Assembly: GCF_013912375.1 (NCBI RefSeq)
Contig: NZ_JACETV010000007.1
Location: forward strand, 124,001-188,000
Direction: 5' to 3'
Length of the DNA stretch: 64,000 bases
From: Emticicia sp. BO119
GTDB lineage: Bacteria; Bacteroidota; Bacteroidia; Cytophagales; Spirosomataceae
Part shown: positions 16,986-27,458 of the stretch, piece by piece
How the letters are laid out: each line of letters begins with the position of its first letter
Position numbering within the stretch: position 1 is the stretch's first letter
Translations under genes and position numbers: made by a program
Notes under the pieces: model-generated
What the model was told of the DNA's origin: nothing
Databases searched by the model: none
What the model saw: only the letters and a program-made list of their open reading frames with translations

Positions 16986-17453
16986 ATGAGGAAGGAAAAG
17001 ACGATAGATTTTCATATAAAATGGGCGTGGCATGCTATTTCTCGCATGTATAATGCCTATGCAAGCCAATATGATATAACCATGGCCATTGGCTATGTAT
17101 TGCTTAATATTGATTCAGAGAAAGGTACACCCGCTACAAAAATAGGCCCGTCGATAGGTATGGAACCCCGAAGCCTGACTCGTATGCTGAAAACGCTGGA
17201 AGAAAAAGGCTGGATTTATAGAGAAACAGATGCCGACGACAAACGTTTTGTAAAAGTCTATCTGACAGAAGAGGGCAAGAAGAAAAGAAACTTTGCGCGT
17301 GAGGGCGTAATTATCTTTAATAAGAAGATTCAGGAAATGATTCCTGCTGATAAATTAGCTGTTTTTTTTGATGTAATCAAGGAAATAAACTCAAGGGTGG
17401 ACGAAGAAAACAGCAAAGTAAAAGAGAATATTATATTTGAGATAATGGATTGA
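16986..17453 (+). CDS. MarR-family transcriptional regulator, probably of fatty-acid degradation
   Basis: A 155-residue MarR protein. The winged helix-turn-helix is clear: ATKIGPSIGMEPRSLTRMLKTLEEKGWI (about residues 48-75), then the wing DADDKRFVKVYLTEEGKK. N- and C-terminal helices provide the dimer interface. Related Bacteroidota MarR genes are, from memory, often found in fadA/fadB/acyl-CoA-dehydrogenase operons. Here the gene is alone, but an 18-bp palindrome at its promoter matches sites at the two acyl-CoA dehydrogenase operons in this window, so I infer it represses itself and both. It faces the uvrA gene, sharing a terminator. Confidence 0.85.
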   Translation: MRKEKTIDFHIKWAWHAISRMYNAYASQYDITMAIGYVLLNIDSEKGTPATKIGPSIGMEPRSLTRMLKTLEEKGWIYRETDADDKRFVKVYLTEEGKKKRNFAREGVIIFNKKIQEMIPADKLAVFFDVIKEINSRVDEENSKVKENIIFEIMD

Positions 17454-17514
17454 GAGTATGGTTAAAAATCTTTCCTTTTCGGTCAGAATAACAATATTTA
17501 AACTTGCTCACAAT

Positions 17515-17542
17515 AAAGGTCTGACCATTTGGTCAGACCTTT
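17515..17542. terminator. Shared terminator of marR and uvrA
   Basis: Perfect 12-bp stem AAAGGTCTGACC / GGTCAGACCTTT with an ATTT loop, followed by a T run on the plus strand. The uvrA stop codon lies inside the hairpin. Confidence 0.85.
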
Positions 17543-20500
17543 ATTTTTTCTTTCAGAAACTCTGCTGTATAGTTATTTTCGAGTTTTACCATATCTTCGG
17601 GTGTGCCTTCAAAAGTCACATAGCCACCTTTCTCTCCACCTTCCGGCCCTAAATCAATAATCCAGTCGGCCGATTTAATGATTTCCATATTATGTTCAAT
17701 GATAATTACTGAATCGCCCTGGTCAACTAAGGCATTGATGGCTTTCAACAATTTCTTGATGTCATGGAAATGTAATCCGGTAGTAGGTTCGTCAAATACA
17801 AATAAGGTTTTCCCTTTATCGGCATTGCCTTTGCTTAAGAAGAAAGCCAGTTTTACACGCTGCGCTTCTCCACCAGACAATGTACTTGACGATTGTCCCA
17901 GGCCAATATAACCAAGACCCACATCTTGCAGCGGTTGTAATTTATCTGCCAGTTTCGGGTCGCTTTCTTTGAAGAAATCTATCGCTTCATCAACCGTCAT
18001 GGCCAGAATATCGGCTATGTCCTTGTCTTTATATTTTACCTCCAGAATCTCCTGTTTGAAGCGCTTGCCACCACAACTCTCACATTTCAGGCGTACATCG
18101 GCCATAAATTGCATCTCTATGGTCTGTTCCCCTTCACCCTGACAGGCTTCACAACGCCCCCCATCTACGTTGAATGAGAAGAAAGCAGGTTTATAATCGC
18201 GGGCTTTTGATAATTGCTGGTCAGCCATCAGTTGCCTGATATAATCATAAGCCTTGATATAAGTTACAGGATTAGAACGGGACGATTTACCAATTGGATT
18301 CTGGTCTACCATCTCAATCTGGGTGATTCTATCTAAAGAGCCTGTTAAATCACTATATTTTCCGGCCTCTTCGCTGTATTCTCCTTTTAATCTCGCAATA
18401 GCCGGAAATAAGATTTTTCTTACTAAAGTCGATTTTCCCGAACCACTTACGCCTGTAACAACATTCAATACACCTATCGGGAATTTTACATCTACTTCTT
18501 TCAGGTTATTCTCACGAGCACCTTTGATTTCAATGAAATCGGCAGGTTTTCTTCTTTGTGTGGGTACAGGTACCTGATCTTCGCCCGTCAAGAAGCGGAT
18601 AGTGTGGCTGAGAACCCCACCCCAGCCCTCCCCAACAGTGGGGAGGGAGTTTGAAGAAGAAATATTTTCTTCTTCAACTACAGTTTTAAAATCTGGTGTT
18701 TCTTCGAGTTTATTTTTGATTTGGTCTAATACACCATTTATATTTTCAAAGACCTCCTTGTTTGAAAATCTTAATACCTCGAAACCACTACCATTCAAGA
18801 ATTTGGTTCTTGCTTTATCATACTCTACAAAATTCTCGTGAATATCGCCATCTACTTCAATTACTAGATTCTTTTCGAGACATATAAAATCTGTAATAAA
18901 GGTTTCTATTGTATGCTGTCTTCTGAATTTATATCCCAACTTTTCTTTTCTTAGACCTTCCCAAAGTATTTTTTCTGCTTCTGTCTGATTTTTGCGATTT
19001 TCTTTGGCAAAGTTTTTAAGAACCTCCCAATCTTTAGGATTAGTATGGTAGTAAGGTTCGGCATAGATATGACTCCCTCTTTTAACAACTTCTCCATCGG
19101 CCTTAATAAAAGTAACTTCGCTAGAAGTTATATCTCCCTCCCCACTGTTGGGGAGGGGTAGGGGTGGGGTTGTTTTCAATTTCATAATATCCTCCCAATT
19201 CCCCTGAAAAATCAGACGGCCGCCTAAAGTTCCTGCTTCCGGGCCAATGTCAACAATTTCATCGGCAGCCATCATTACCTCCTCCTCATGCTCTACCACT
19301 ACCACACTATTGCCTAAATCTCTTAGTGATTCTAATACACTCACTAAACGGCGGGTATCTCTTGGGTGCAGCCCGATGCTTGGCTCATCAAGAATATACA
19401 TAGACCCCACTAATGCACTACCTAAAGATGTTGCTAATTTGATACGCTGAAACTCTCCGCCTGATAAGGTAGAAGTTAAGCGGTTCAAAGTTAAATAGCC
19501 TAAACCTACCCGCTCCATAAAATCAAGACGGCTGTTAATTTCTATCAGGATTCGTTTAGAAATACCTTGTTGGTATTCAGGCAATTCTAATTCTCTGAAA
19601 AATTGTGCTACATCAGAAAGCGGCATCAGTACGATATCTGTAATAGAAACCCCGCCGACTTTAACATAAGAAGCGTCTTTACGCAAACGAGAACCCCGGC
19701 AGTCAGGGCAGTCTGTACGACCACGATAGCGGGAGAGCATTACTCTATACTGTACTTTATGAACCTGACTTTCAATGTCTGCAAAGAAGGCATTCAAGCC
19801 TTGAAAATAAGAGTTTCCGGTCCAGAGCAAGTCTTTTTGCTCTTGCGTCAGATCACGGTAGGCTCTATGAATCGGGAAGTCAAACCGAATCCCGTTTCTT
19901 AACAGAGGTGCAACCCACTCACTCATGCGTTCGGTTCGCCAGGGAGCTATAGCCCCTTCAAAGACTGAAAGGTTTTTATCAGGAATCACCAGTTCAGGGT
20001 CAATGCCTAATATCTTTCCGAAGCCTTCGCAACGTTTACAAGCTCCATAAGGGTTATTGAATGTAAACAGGTTTACACTGGGTTCCTCAAAACTGAGCCC
20101 ATCTAATTCGAATTTATCAGAGAAAGTCCGCTTTTCTATACCAACCACGTCAACAATACATTCTCCCTCTCCTTCAAAAAATGCTGTCTGCACCGAATCC
20201 GAAAAACGGAATTGGGTGTCTTCATCGTTGTGTTTAACCGTATTTCTATCAATCAGAATCTCAATTCGGTGTTGCTTTTCATCAATTATATAATCATCTT
20301 CTACTATCTCTTCAATCTGCTTGATTTCTCCATCAATCAACACACGGGTATATCCTTTTTGTAATAAAAGGTCTAATTCTTTCTTGATTTTGCGATTATC
20401 TTTAATTTTTAATGGTGTAAGCACCATTATTCTTGTGCCTTCTGCGTGTGAGAGTATAAAGTTCACGACATCAGTAACTGTATCTTTTTTTACCTCTCGC

Positions 20501-20928
20501 CCTGTTACAGGCGAGTAAGTAATACCGATACGGGCAAACAGAAGTTTGAGGTAATCGTAGATTTCGGTAGTAGTACCAACCGTTGAGCGAGGGTTTTTAG
20601 TAGCTACTTTCTGTTCAATGGCTATGGCAGGCGAAACTCCCTTGATATATTCTACGTCGGGCTTCTCCATACGCCCTAAAAACTGACGGGCATAAGAGCT
20701 TAAACTTTCGACATACATCCGTTGTCCTTCAGCAAAAAGGGTATCAAAAGCCAACGATGATTTCCCACTTCCTGAAAGCCCCGTAACTACTACTAACTTG
20801 TTGCGTGGAATAGCAACATCTATATTTTTTAAATTATTTACTTTGGCACCTTTGATGATGATGAAGTGCTTAGGATCAAGGCCATCAACATCAGGATACT
20901 TTATAAAGCTACGTGAAGAATTTTCCAT
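17533..20928 (-). CDS. uvrA: Excinuclease ABC subunit A, with embedded DUF559 domain
   Basis: UvrA is the damage-recognising ABC ATPase of nucleotide excision repair. It has Walker A motifs GLSGSGKSS (50-58) and GVSGSGKST (826-834), ABC signatures LSGGE (488-492 and 1017-1021), and zinc-finger Cys pairs (297/300 with 407/410; 926/929 with 949/952). The length, 1131 residues, is about 190 more than usual. Residues 586-772 are foreign: Pro/Gly-rich ends translated from inverted repeats around a DUF559 nuclease-like domain. They sit between IMKLK and [10 protein letters not shown], in the linker before the second ATPase domain. Without them the protein would be 944 residues, close to E. coli's 940. 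Frame is kept, so UvrA is probably made and may tolerate the surface insertion. Confidence 0.95.
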   Translation of the reverse strand: MENSSRSFIKYPDVDGLDPKHFIIIKGAKVNNLKNIDVAIPRNKLVVVTGLSGSGKSSLAFDTLFAEGQRMYVESLSSYARQFLGRMEKPDVEYIKGVSPAIAIEQKVATKNPRSTVGTTTEIYDYLKLLFARIGITYSPVTGREVKKDTVTDVVNFILSHAEGTRIMVLTPLKIKDNRKIKKELDLLLQKGYTRVLIDGEIKQIEEIVEDDYIIDEKQHRIEILIDRNTVKHNDEDTQFRFSDSVQTAFFEGEGECIVDVVGIEKRTFSDKFELDGLSFEEPSVNLFTFNNPYGACKRCEGFGKILGIDPELVIPDKNLSVFEGAIAPWRTERMSEWVAPLLRNGIRFDFPIHRAYRDLTQEQKDLLWTGNSYFQGLNAFFADIESQVHKVQYRVMLSRYRGRTDCPDCRGSRLRKDASYVKVGGVSITDIVLMPLSDVAQFFRELELPEYQQGISKRILIEINSRLDFMERVGLGYLTLNRLTSTLSGGEFQRIKLATSLGSALVGSMYILDEPSIGLHPRDTRRLVSVLESLRDLGNSVVVVEHEEEVMMAADEIVDIGPEAGTLGGRLIFQGNWEDIMKLKTTPPLPLPNSGEGDITSSEVTFIKADGEVVKRGSHIYAEPYYHTNPKDWEVLKNFAKENRKNQTEAEKILWEGLRKEKLGYKFRRQHTIETFITDFICLEKNLVIEVDGDIHENFVEYDKARTKFLNGSGFEVLRFSNKEVFENINGVLDQIKNKLEETPDFKTVVEEENISSSNSLPTVGEGWGGVLSHTIRFLTGEDQVPVPTQRRKPADFIEIKGARENNLKEVDVKFPIGVLNVVTGVSGSGKSTLVRKILFPAIARLKGEYSEEAGKYSDLTGSLDRITQIEMVDQNPIGKSSRSNPVTYIKAYDYIRQLMADQQLSKARDYKPAFFSFNVDGGRCEACQGEGEQTIEMQFMADVRLKCESCGGKRFKQEILEVKYKDKDIADILAMTVDEAIDFFKESDPKLADKLQPLQDVGLGYIGLGQSSSTLSGGEAQRVKLAFFLSKGNADKGKTLFVFDEPTTGLHFHDIKKLLKAINALVDQGDSVIIIEHNMEIIKSADWIIDLGPEGGEKGGYVTFEGTPEDMVKLENNYTAEFLKEKIKV
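18613..19171 (-). mobile_element. Palindrome-bounded DUF559 (Vsr-like endonuclease) element inside uvrA
   Basis: A 559-bp segment is bounded by inverted repeats of 35 bp (18613-18647) and 36 bp (19136-19171), which are nearly identical. Each repeat is itself a hairpin (CCCTCCCC-aacagt-GGGGAGGG). Between them, in the uvrA frame, is a DUF559-type domain (protein residues about 613-742): [15 protein letters not shown], then [16 protein letters not shown] and [11 protein letters not shown], then the [19 protein letters not shown] end. The putative catalytic residues of the Vsr/PD-(D/E)xK-like fold (Asp in TDF, Glu in IEVDG) and the conserved His are present. There is no transposase and no clear target duplication. 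I infer a mobile unit whose ends are translatable and frame-neutral. Confidence 0.85.
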
Positions 20929-21161
20929 GCAGAAAAAGCCCGTCCCCTTACCGGAAGCTCAGGTATTTATATTTGGAGTTAGATAAATGTTAATTTAAAG
21001 TAATGTTAGTAATTAGCAAAGCTGATTGAAATCTATTAAGAGATTAACAATTGTAGTCAATAATTTAATCATCAAACCGGTCAATCACACAACCACTAAA
21101 TTACTTAGACAATGAAAAACCTCATCTATTGTAACCAAATATCGATAGAGATAGTTCTTTT

Positions 21162-23717
21162 TTATTGAGTAATAATTATACGCTCGGTTTTCTCAAAATC
21201 GGCACCTTTTATTCTCACAATATAACTGCCGTTTTCTACTTTTCTTAAATCAAGCCCTTTGCGTTCAGTAGTATCTGTAACATAAAACCGATAAGCAAAT
21301 TTGCCTGCATATGTATAAAACTCAAGCATTACATTCTTTAGATTTTCTTTCGTTTCAAGATAAATAATATCCTGTGCCGGATTCGGATACAGTGTAATAT
21401 CGTCAGCAGCTAATCTTAGAAATAAAGATTTTGATGGAAGCGACTCACAGGTAAGCGTACGGCTACCTAACTGATAGGTTCTGACAACTGATACCTGGTA
21501 TGCCCCTGCTTGTTGTACTTTTAATGAAGGTATTACAGAAGTAATAAGTCTGGAGTTTTCACGAATCCACTGAAACTGGTCTGATGCTCCAAGGGTTACA
21601 TTCAGTGCCTGTAAGGTATAGATGCCTGATTTATCCAAATCAGGAGTTTTAGGTGTCTCTTTTATGTGTGCAGTTTGTGCATCTGACTCCTGAATACAAC
21701 CAAAAGAAGTAATGGCTTTTACCTTAAAAGAATAATCACCCACTGAATCTATTGAAATTTCTTTTGCGGTGCTATTATTGCTCCATTGAATATTTTCATT
21801 CGTATCTGTCCTTAATTTGATAACGGTACCTTTACACACAACAGTATCAGGCGAAATAGCTATATGAGGTTTGGCCGGAAGCGGGTTGATTCTGACCCCT
21901 ATACTATCTGATAACTCTGCGCAACCAAAGGCATTGGTAGCTTTTACACGGAAATTATAAACCCCTACCGAATCTAACAGAATATCTTTTGAAGTGGTGC
22001 TATCGCTCCAGAGCAGCGTATCATCACTGTTTACGTGTAATTGAATACTTACCCCTTCGCATACAGAAGCATCCGGTGAAACAGCAATTTGTGGTTTAAC
22101 AGGTGCAGGATTGATTTTTACGTCTGTATTATCAGAAGAGGCAGAAGCACAGCTGAATTCATTGAGTCCTTTTACAGAAAACTGCCCGCTATTGGCTACG
22201 GTTATTTCAGTGGCATTAACTCCGGTACTCCATTGAAAGTTACTGAATTCAATGCCGTTTGCTTTCAGATTAATATTTGATTTGATATTTGCACAAAACT
22301 CTAAATCTCCTTCATACGTAATCTGTGGCCTTGTAACCGGATAAATGAAGTTGGTATTGACAGTTGGTACTACCAGCTGATTACCCTGAGGGTCTCGCAC
22401 TTTCGCAGAGTAAATACCTTTATCAACAATTATCTGATTGGTATTACCACCATTTGACCAGCTATAGTTGGTAAGATTATCCGGCAAAGTCAGAATGGCT
22501 TGATTATCAGCATTGCAGGTAAGTTGAATATCTACTGCTGCCCGCGCCATTACAGGCTTGGAGTTTCTGAAAAAATTGTCGTCTAAGTAAGTATTCCAGG
22601 CGTCGGCCAGGATACTTAAGCCCATATTGCCAGGTCCGGCATTCTTAAAATGCACAAAATCAGGTCTGTTCGGTTGCAGATCATCCGTATAAGGGCCCGG
22701 AAATACATTGTACCCCGGACGCTCAATAACCCTGTTTTGTCCACCAATGATTTCGGGGTTAGAAGGGTGTTGGTAAGTAATAGAAGTACGCGCTACCATC
22801 CAGCTTAAATCACCACTGAACTGGGCACGTACAATATCAATCAATCTTGTAAGATTAGAAGCGTAAACATCTGCTGAAAGCTGGTAAGGATAATTATCCG
22901 TTTCACCCTGTATCCATAGCAAGGAGCGTACACCTAACAAAGCCCCATAATAATGTAAGGTGTTACGCAGATTACTATATGGTAAACCATTGGGAAGTGT
23001 CTGATCAAATATATTGATGGTGGGTTTACCCTCTGCACTTTCGCGCCAGTTGATTACCGAAACACCCAATAGTCCGGCATTAAAAAAGAGTACGGGTACA
23101 TTGAGCTTTTGGGCTAATTTATCACCTAATTCCCCATAACACCAGGCAGAACTCCCTATGGGAGCAATATTGGTTTCAGCATCTAAATGAACAAAGTTAA
23201 GATTCTCAGGTAGAGGGTCTAAATCCTGAGTATTTCTGAAATTAATGACATTTACCCTGTCGTCAGCCGCACCCAATGCCCCCGAACCAGGCAGCCCTTC
23301 GGCGTTTGACTGCCCCAATGCCACAAAAACCTCTCCGATACCTACTCTTTCAACAGTAATGGTTTGTAGTACATTATTGTCTTTTAAGGCTCTGATTTCC
23401 ATCGTGTACCAACCTCCGAATCCGGCCATTCTACCTGAAAAATAACCACCCTTTGGGTTTTCCTGTATGGTTGTCCAGTCCATCGGAACTCCCCAGCTAT
23501 CAGCAACCGGAATAAGCCTTGCCTGGATTTTATCAATAGGTTGAGAGTAGTTTCCTATAATAGTAATGAAGCCAATATTATCATTGTTTCGTTGAAAAAC
23601 GATTCGGTTCGTAGGTAAAGAAAGTGAGATCTGGGCAAAAGTATTGATAGAAAAAAGAAAGACACACAAAGTTAAAATATGTTTTCTCTTGGCAACTTCT
23701 AAAGTCTTAAAGAACAT
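21162..23717 (-). CDS. Secreted SGNH/sialate-O-acetylesterase-like protein with T9SS sorting domain
   Basis: An 851-residue exported protein. A signal peptide ends near residue 29 (TFAQ). An SGNH esterase domain of the SASA type follows, with the nucleophile block GQSNAEG (135-141) and WIQGETDN (about 266). The middle has Ig/PKD-like repeats (two closely similar units from about 545 to 690, each with SVGxYxFxVKA). The end is a type IX secretion C-terminal domain: DITLYPNPAQDIIYLET to GSYIVRIKG. It probably removes acetyl groups from surface or environmental glycans; the exact substrate is unknown. The gap 20929-21161 upstream of uvrA shows no gene. Confidence 0.85.
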   Translation of the reverse strand: MFFKTLEVAKRKHILTLCVFLFSINTFAQISLSLPTNRIVFQRNNDNIGFITIIGNYSQPIDKIQARLIPVADSWGVPMDWTTIQENPKGGYFSGRMAGFGGWYTMEIRALKDNNVLQTITVERVGIGEVFVALGQSNAEGLPGSGALGAADDRVNVINFRNTQDLDPLPENLNFVHLDAETNIAPIGSSAWCYGELGDKLAQKLNVPVLFFNAGLLGVSVINWRESAEGKPTINIFDQTLPNGLPYSNLRNTLHYYGALLGVRSLLWIQGETDNYPYQLSADVYASNLTRLIDIVRAQFSGDLSWMVARTSITYQHPSNPEIIGGQNRVIERPGYNVFPGPYTDDLQPNRPDFVHFKNAGPGNMGLSILADAWNTYLDDNFFRNSKPVMARAAVDIQLTCNADNQAILTLPDNLTNYSWSNGGNTNQIIVDKGIYSAKVRDPQGNQLVVPTVNTNFIYPVTRPQITYEGDLEFCANIKSNINLKANGIEFSNFQWSTGVNATEITVANSGQFSVKGLNEFSCASASSDNTDVKINPAPVKPQIAVSPDASVCEGVSIQLHVNSDDTLLWSDSTTSKDILLDSVGVYNFRVKATNAFGCAELSDSIGVRINPLPAKPHIAISPDTVVCKGTVIKLRTDTNENIQWSNNSTAKEISIDSVGDYSFKVKAITSFGCIQESDAQTAHIKETPKTPDLDKSGIYTLQALNVTLGASDQFQWIRENSRLITSVIPSLKVQQAGAYQVSVVRTYQLGSRTLTCESLPSKSLFLRLAADDITLYPNPAQDIIYLETKENLKNVMLEFYTYAGKFAYRFYVTDTTERKGLDLRKVENGSYIVRIKGADFEKTERIIITQ

Positions 23718-23744
23718 CTTAAACAGTTTTAGCAGGGTTTATTG

Positions 23745-23777
23745 CAAAATTAAGATTTTTGGCTGACATATTGTCAA
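23745..23777 (-). promoter_or_regulatory. Promoter of the SASA-type esterase gene
   Basis: TTG (23775-23777) and TAATTTTG (23745-23752) on the minus strand, 22 bp apart. Confidence 0.45.
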
Positions 23778-23859
23778 CCACGTATCATTATTAGTAAATA
23801 AATGAGTAGTAAACACAGTCTGAATAAGCTATTTTTGTGCAAAATTGATTAATTAAGTA

Positions 23860-24522
23860 TTGAAAACACCGTTTGCAGTAATTTTTGATATGGATGGTGT
23901 CATTTGTGACACGAATCCGCACCACTCACTTGCCTGGAAGGCATTTCTTAAAAAATTTGAGGTTGATGCCACCGAAGAAGAGTTTATTGCCCATATGTAT
24001 GGTAAAAGCAATAGTTATATTCTGAGACACTTCCTTAAAAGAGACGTAATAGGCGATGAGTTTATTGCAATGGAGTTTGAAAAAGAAGCACTTTTCAGAC
24101 AACTCTATGAACCGGAGGTAACCCCCATTGCCGGTTTGATGGAATTTATAACTGAGTTGAAAGCAAATGGCATCAGTACTGGCATTGCAACTTCGGCCCC
24201 GGTAGAAAATCTTGAACTGATTTTAAGTAAACTTCCATTAGCCGATAAAATGCAATCCTTATTATCGAGTTCAGATGTGATTCATCATAAACCTAACCCG
24301 GAAGTGTATCTGAAATCGGCAGCTAATTTAGGGGTATTACCAGAAAACTGTGTGGTTTTTGAAGATTCACATTCAGGTGTTTCGGCCGGAAAAGCAGCAG
24401 GAGCGAAAGTAATAGGGGTATTGAGTACTTATAAGAAAGACGAATTACCCATTTGCGATGATTATATTGTGAATTATAAGGATATGAATTATCTGAAAAT
24501 TAAATCGCTGTTCGGGTCATGA
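23860..24522 (+). CDS. HAD-superfamily hydrolase, beta-phosphoglucomutase/phosphatase-like
   Basis: A 220-residue HAD subfamily I protein. Motif I is DMDGV (Asp10 nucleophile, Asp12), with an N-terminal cap (HHSLAWKAFLKKF), motif II TSAP (about residue 108), motif III Lys in HHKP, and motif IV FEDSHSG. This pattern fits sugar-phosphate phosphatases or phosphoglucomutases. The only usable start is TTG at 23860, because the next Met is the one inside motif I. A -7 box TATTTTTG lies at 23830-23837. Its stop overlaps the next gene by ATGA, so the two are coupled. Confidence 0.85.
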   Translation: MKTPFAVIFDMDGVICDTNPHHSLAWKAFLKKFEVDATEEEFIAHMYGKSNSYILRHFLKRDVIGDEFIAMEFEKEALFRQLYEPEVTPIAGLMEFITELKANGISTGIATSAPVENLELILSKLPLADKMQSLLSSSDVIHHKPNPEVYLKSAANLGVLPENCVVFEDSHSGVSAGKAAGAKVIGVLSTYKKDELPICDDYIVNYKDMNYLKIKSLFGS

Positions 24523-24908
24523 AAATAGAGCACCTGGCTATCTGGGTTAGGGATCTGGAATTGATGCGGAGTTTTTATATGAAATATTTCGGGGGTAAAT
24601 CAAATGAGAAGTATCGGAATGTTCATAAAAACTTTGAATCATACTTTATCTCTTTCGATTCAGGAGCAAGATTAGAACTGATGCAAATGCCTGATATTAC
24701 CGATACAATGAACAATGGACATGAGCAGTTTATAGGTATTACCCATTTTGCCGTTTCTGTAGGTACTAAAGAAAAGGTAGATGAATTAACCGAAATTTTC
24801 AGAAAAAATGCCTTTGAGGTGGTAGGCGAGCCAAGATGGACTGGTGACGGCTACTATGAAAGCGTAATATTAGACCCGGAAAAAAACAGAATTGAGATTA
24901 CGGTCTGA
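24519..24908 (+). CDS. VOC-family (glyoxalase-like) protein
   Basis: A 129-residue vicinal-oxygen-chelate protein: MKIEHLAIWVRDLELMRSFYMKYFGGKS opens the first module, and HFAVSVGTKEKVDELTEIF with GDGYYESVILDPEKNRIEITV closes the second. The metal-ligand positions His5, Glu54 (LELMQ) and Glu in RIEI look present. Function unknown; similar small proteins include methylmalonyl-CoA epimerase-like and bleomycin-resistance-like enzymes. The start codon overlaps the stop of the HAD gene. Confidence 0.8.
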   Translation: MKIEHLAIWVRDLELMRSFYMKYFGGKSNEKYRNVHKNFESYFISFDSGARLELMQMPDITDTMNNGHEQFIGITHFAVSVGTKEKVDELTEIFRKNAFEVVGEPRWTGDGYYESVILDPEKNRIEITV

Positions 24909-24950
24909 GATGCCGAAAATATTTTATCAAAGAAAAGCGTATCATTCTTC

Positions 24951-24970
24951 TACATACCAGTATAGTATGT
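24951..24970 (+). promoter_or_regulatory. Inverted repeat before the MFS transporter gene
   Basis: ACATAC and GTATGT (6-bp arms, 7-bp spacer) lie about 23 bp before the start codon at 24993. A repressor site is possible; no promoter boxes were matched. Confidence 0.3.
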
Positions 24971-24992
24971 GTTTCGTTCATTACCATGAGTT

Positions 24993-26150
24993 ATGTTTAA
25001 ACATTTATCCACTTTTTTCTTTCATCGTCAGAGTTTGGCTGTAGCTATGGTTTTTACAGCTATGGGCATTCTGTTTGGTAGCTGGGCCACTTTAATCCCC
25101 TTTGTAAAACAGAAATATGCCTTAGACGATGCACAGTTAGGTCTACTTCTCCTTTGTATGCCTTTAGGCGCAGCAGGTATGAATCCGTTTACCACCGTAC
25201 TGATTAACCGTTTTGGTATGCGTAATATGACTATTGCAGGATTGGTTTTTATGTCTGTAGTCTATGCTATGCCAGTAACGCTCAATTATCTGCCTTTGGT
25301 GGCCTTTAGTCTGTTTCTGGTAGGCATCAGCATTTCTGTTACCAATGTATCAATGAATACCTGTGTTACGAGTCTGGAGCACCAGTATAATATCAATATT
25401 ATGTCAACCTGTCATGGTATGTTCAGCGCAGGATTAATGTTCGGGTCTATTTTAGCGAGTTTTACACAGGGCATGAGAATCTCACCTGCTTATCATATGT
25501 GGTTGCTGGCGTTCAGCTTTATATCTCTGGCCTTTTTTATTCGTCCTACAGTAATCAGTATAGATGAAGAAAAGATAGAGCAGGGCGAAGGGGCAAAATT
25601 TGTATTTCCGAAGGGTGCATTGCTATTAATGATATTGATAAGCCTTTGTACTAATATTACAGAAGGTACAATGGCCGACTGGACAGCCGTGTATATGAGA
25701 GATGTAGTGCATACGCAAGATTATTTTATGGGTTGGGGCCTGGCTGGGTACTCTCTATTTATGTCGTTAGGTAGGTTTGCTGGAGATGCGCTTATTCCCC
25801 GCTATGGAGGGAATACCGTATTGCGAGTTGGGGGAATGATTGCGATAGGAGGTATTATTTTAGCCATTGCTTTACCATATACGCTTACAGCCATTATTGG
25901 TTTTGCTTTAGTGGGTGCAGGTGTTTCCTGCGGTGCGCCCATATTATACGGAAGTTCGGCCAGAGTTCCTGGTATGGCTAAAGGCGCAGGGCTGGCAACC
26001 ATGAATACTTTTAGCATGGCCGGATTTTTAGCTGGTCCTGTTCTGATAGGGTTTGTTTCCAAAAGCATTAGTCTGCCATTTGCCTTTGGTGTAATAGCTT
26101 CTTTGGGTTTTGTATGGGTTTTATTAGTGAATAAGGTAAAATTATATTAA
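24993..26150 (+). CDS. MFS transporter, YbjJ/FucP-like
   Basis: A 385-residue membrane protein with about 12 hydrophobic segments. The first has AMGILFGSWATLIPFVKQKYALDDAQLGLLLL, typical of the YbjJ-like branch near the fucose permeases, and the second half begins after a short hydrophilic linker around residue 200 (DEEKIEQGEG). GRFAGDALIPRYG is the loop motif between later helices. The substrate is unknown, perhaps a sugar, which would fit the HAD phosphatase upstream. The 217 bp after its stop (26151-26368) contain no gene. Confidence 0.8.
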   Translation: MFKHLSTFFFHRQSLAVAMVFTAMGILFGSWATLIPFVKQKYALDDAQLGLLLLCMPLGAAGMNPFTTVLINRFGMRNMTIAGLVFMSVVYAMPVTLNYLPLVAFSLFLVGISISVTNVSMNTCVTSLEHQYNINIMSTCHGMFSAGLMFGSILASFTQGMRISPAYHMWLLAFSFISLAFFIRPTVISIDEEKIEQGEGAKFVFPKGALLLMILISLCTNITEGTMADWTAVYMRDVVHTQDYFMGWGLAGYSLFMSLGRFAGDALIPRYGGNTVLRVGGMIAIGGIILAIALPYTLTAIIGFALVGAGVSCGAPILYGSSARVPGMAKGAGLATMNTFSMAGFLAGPVLIGFVSKSISLPFAFGVIASLGFVWVLLVNKVKLY

Positions 26151-26368
26151 AAATTAGTAAAATATTTTTTTGGCACGCTAACCTAATGGAATGATATTTG
26201 TTTTATAAAATAATACACGAAGAATCTATACCCTAAGTCGCACACAAAGTCAACCTGCCCATATAATTTGTAATTACCATTAAATAAAATTTAGAAGAAA
26301 AAGTTTTTTTTCTAAAATGCGCTCATTAATTTTATAATCGGAAAACAGAAAAAATAAAGCAGGATTAT

Positions 26369-27430
26369 ATGAAAAAAATTATTTACTCTCTGGGAGTATG
26401 CCTTGCCGCTACTCAACTACACGCCCAGGTATTTAACAGCACTGATTTCTATGTAAGCGAAGGAGCAGTTGTTAGTTTTAATACCGATGTAGTGAATGAT
26501 GGGAAACTTACAAATAATGGTAAGATACACTTCCAAAAAAACTTTGATAATCTTAACACTGTAAAATCAGCTGGTACAGTTGTGTTTGATGGCAACGCAC
26601 CACAGGTTTTAAAAAGTTCAAAAGAGTTATCATTTGGTCAATTGCTATTAGATAACGATTTAAAATTAGAAACAGCTCTTCGTATCGACGAATCGCTTTC
26701 TTTCCGTAGAGGTATTATTGAATCATCTACACAAACTCCATTAGTATTCAGCGCAAATAGTAAATATGATGGTGCTTCAGACTTCTCGCACGTAAAAGGA
26801 GTAGTAAGCAAAGAAGGAAATGATGCCTTTGAATTCCCGTTAGGCGATGGCACCAATTTCCGCTCATTCCAGGTAGCAAGAACTGACGAAAGCCAGAAAC
26901 TCTCTGCCGCATACCTGTTCAGAAGCCCGCTAAACGTTTCAGATCAGGTTTCAGAAGGTGTTGATGCAATCAATCAAAACGAATACTGGTCGTTGAAGTC
27001 TGAATCTTTAAAAGGTTCTGCTCAGGTTTCAGTAAACAACAAATCTGATTTAGACGGAATTGCCTTCTTGGATAAAGGTACCTGGTCTATGACAGATGAT
27101 GCTAACCTTTCAGCTGCTACTAACCTGAAAGACGGTACACTTTTCACTTTGGCAAAAAGCCGTAATATTCAACCAGGCATTGGTGTGTATCCAAACCCGA
27201 CAGAAGGTGAGTTCTTCCTTAAACTTTCAGGTATGAACGAAAACGAAAAGATTGTGGTTGACATCACTAATCAGGACGGTTCAAGAATTATGCACAAAGA
27301 GGGTTTCGTAAGAGACCTGCGCAAAGCATATCTATTGCCTGAAAATCTTCCTGCTACTGAATTAACAGTAAGAGTTATCAGAGACGGTTCTAAAAAAGCG
27401 TTATACCAAAAAATGATTCTGAACAAATAA
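26369..27430 (+). CDS. Secreted protein with T9SS C-terminal sorting domain
   Basis: A 353-residue exported protein with a signal peptide (cut after LHAQ, residue 20). The body is a run of short beta strands with AsnAsp/Gly turns (NDGKLTNNGKIHF, AGTVVFDGNAPQVL), which resembles a beta-helix or surface-adhesin repeat. The end is a type IX sorting domain (IQPGIGVYPNPTEGEFFLKLSG to LTVRVIRDG). It probably ends up on the cell surface or released. No enzyme motif is visible. Its own terminator follows. Confidence 0.8.
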   Translation: MKKIIYSLGVCLAATQLHAQVFNSTDFYVSEGAVVSFNTDVVNDGKLTNNGKIHFQKNFDNLNTVKSAGTVVFDGNAPQVLKSSKELSFGQLLLDNDLKLETALRIDESLSFRRGIIESSTQTPLVFSANSKYDGASDFSHVKGVVSKEGNDAFEFPLGDGTNFRSFQVARTDESQKLSAAYLFRSPLNVSDQVSEGVDAINQNEYWSLKSESLKGSAQVSVNNKSDLDGIAFLDKGTWSMTDDANLSAATNLKDGTLFTLAKSRNIQPGIGVYPNPTEGEFFLKLSGMNENEKIVVDITNQDGSRIMHKEGFVRDLRKAYLLPENLPATELTVRVIRDGSKKALYQKMILNK

Positions 27431-27458
27431 TCATTTTTTAAAAAAAATATACTCAGAA

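Noticed and set aside
18613-19171. Intein inside UvrA
   Set aside because: No Cys/Ser at the left junction, no His-Asn before the right one and no HINT-type blocks; the ends are inverted DNA repeats instead.
20929-21161. tRNA or small RNA in the gap before uvrA
   Set aside because: No cloverleaf or strong hairpin-plus-T-run was seen.
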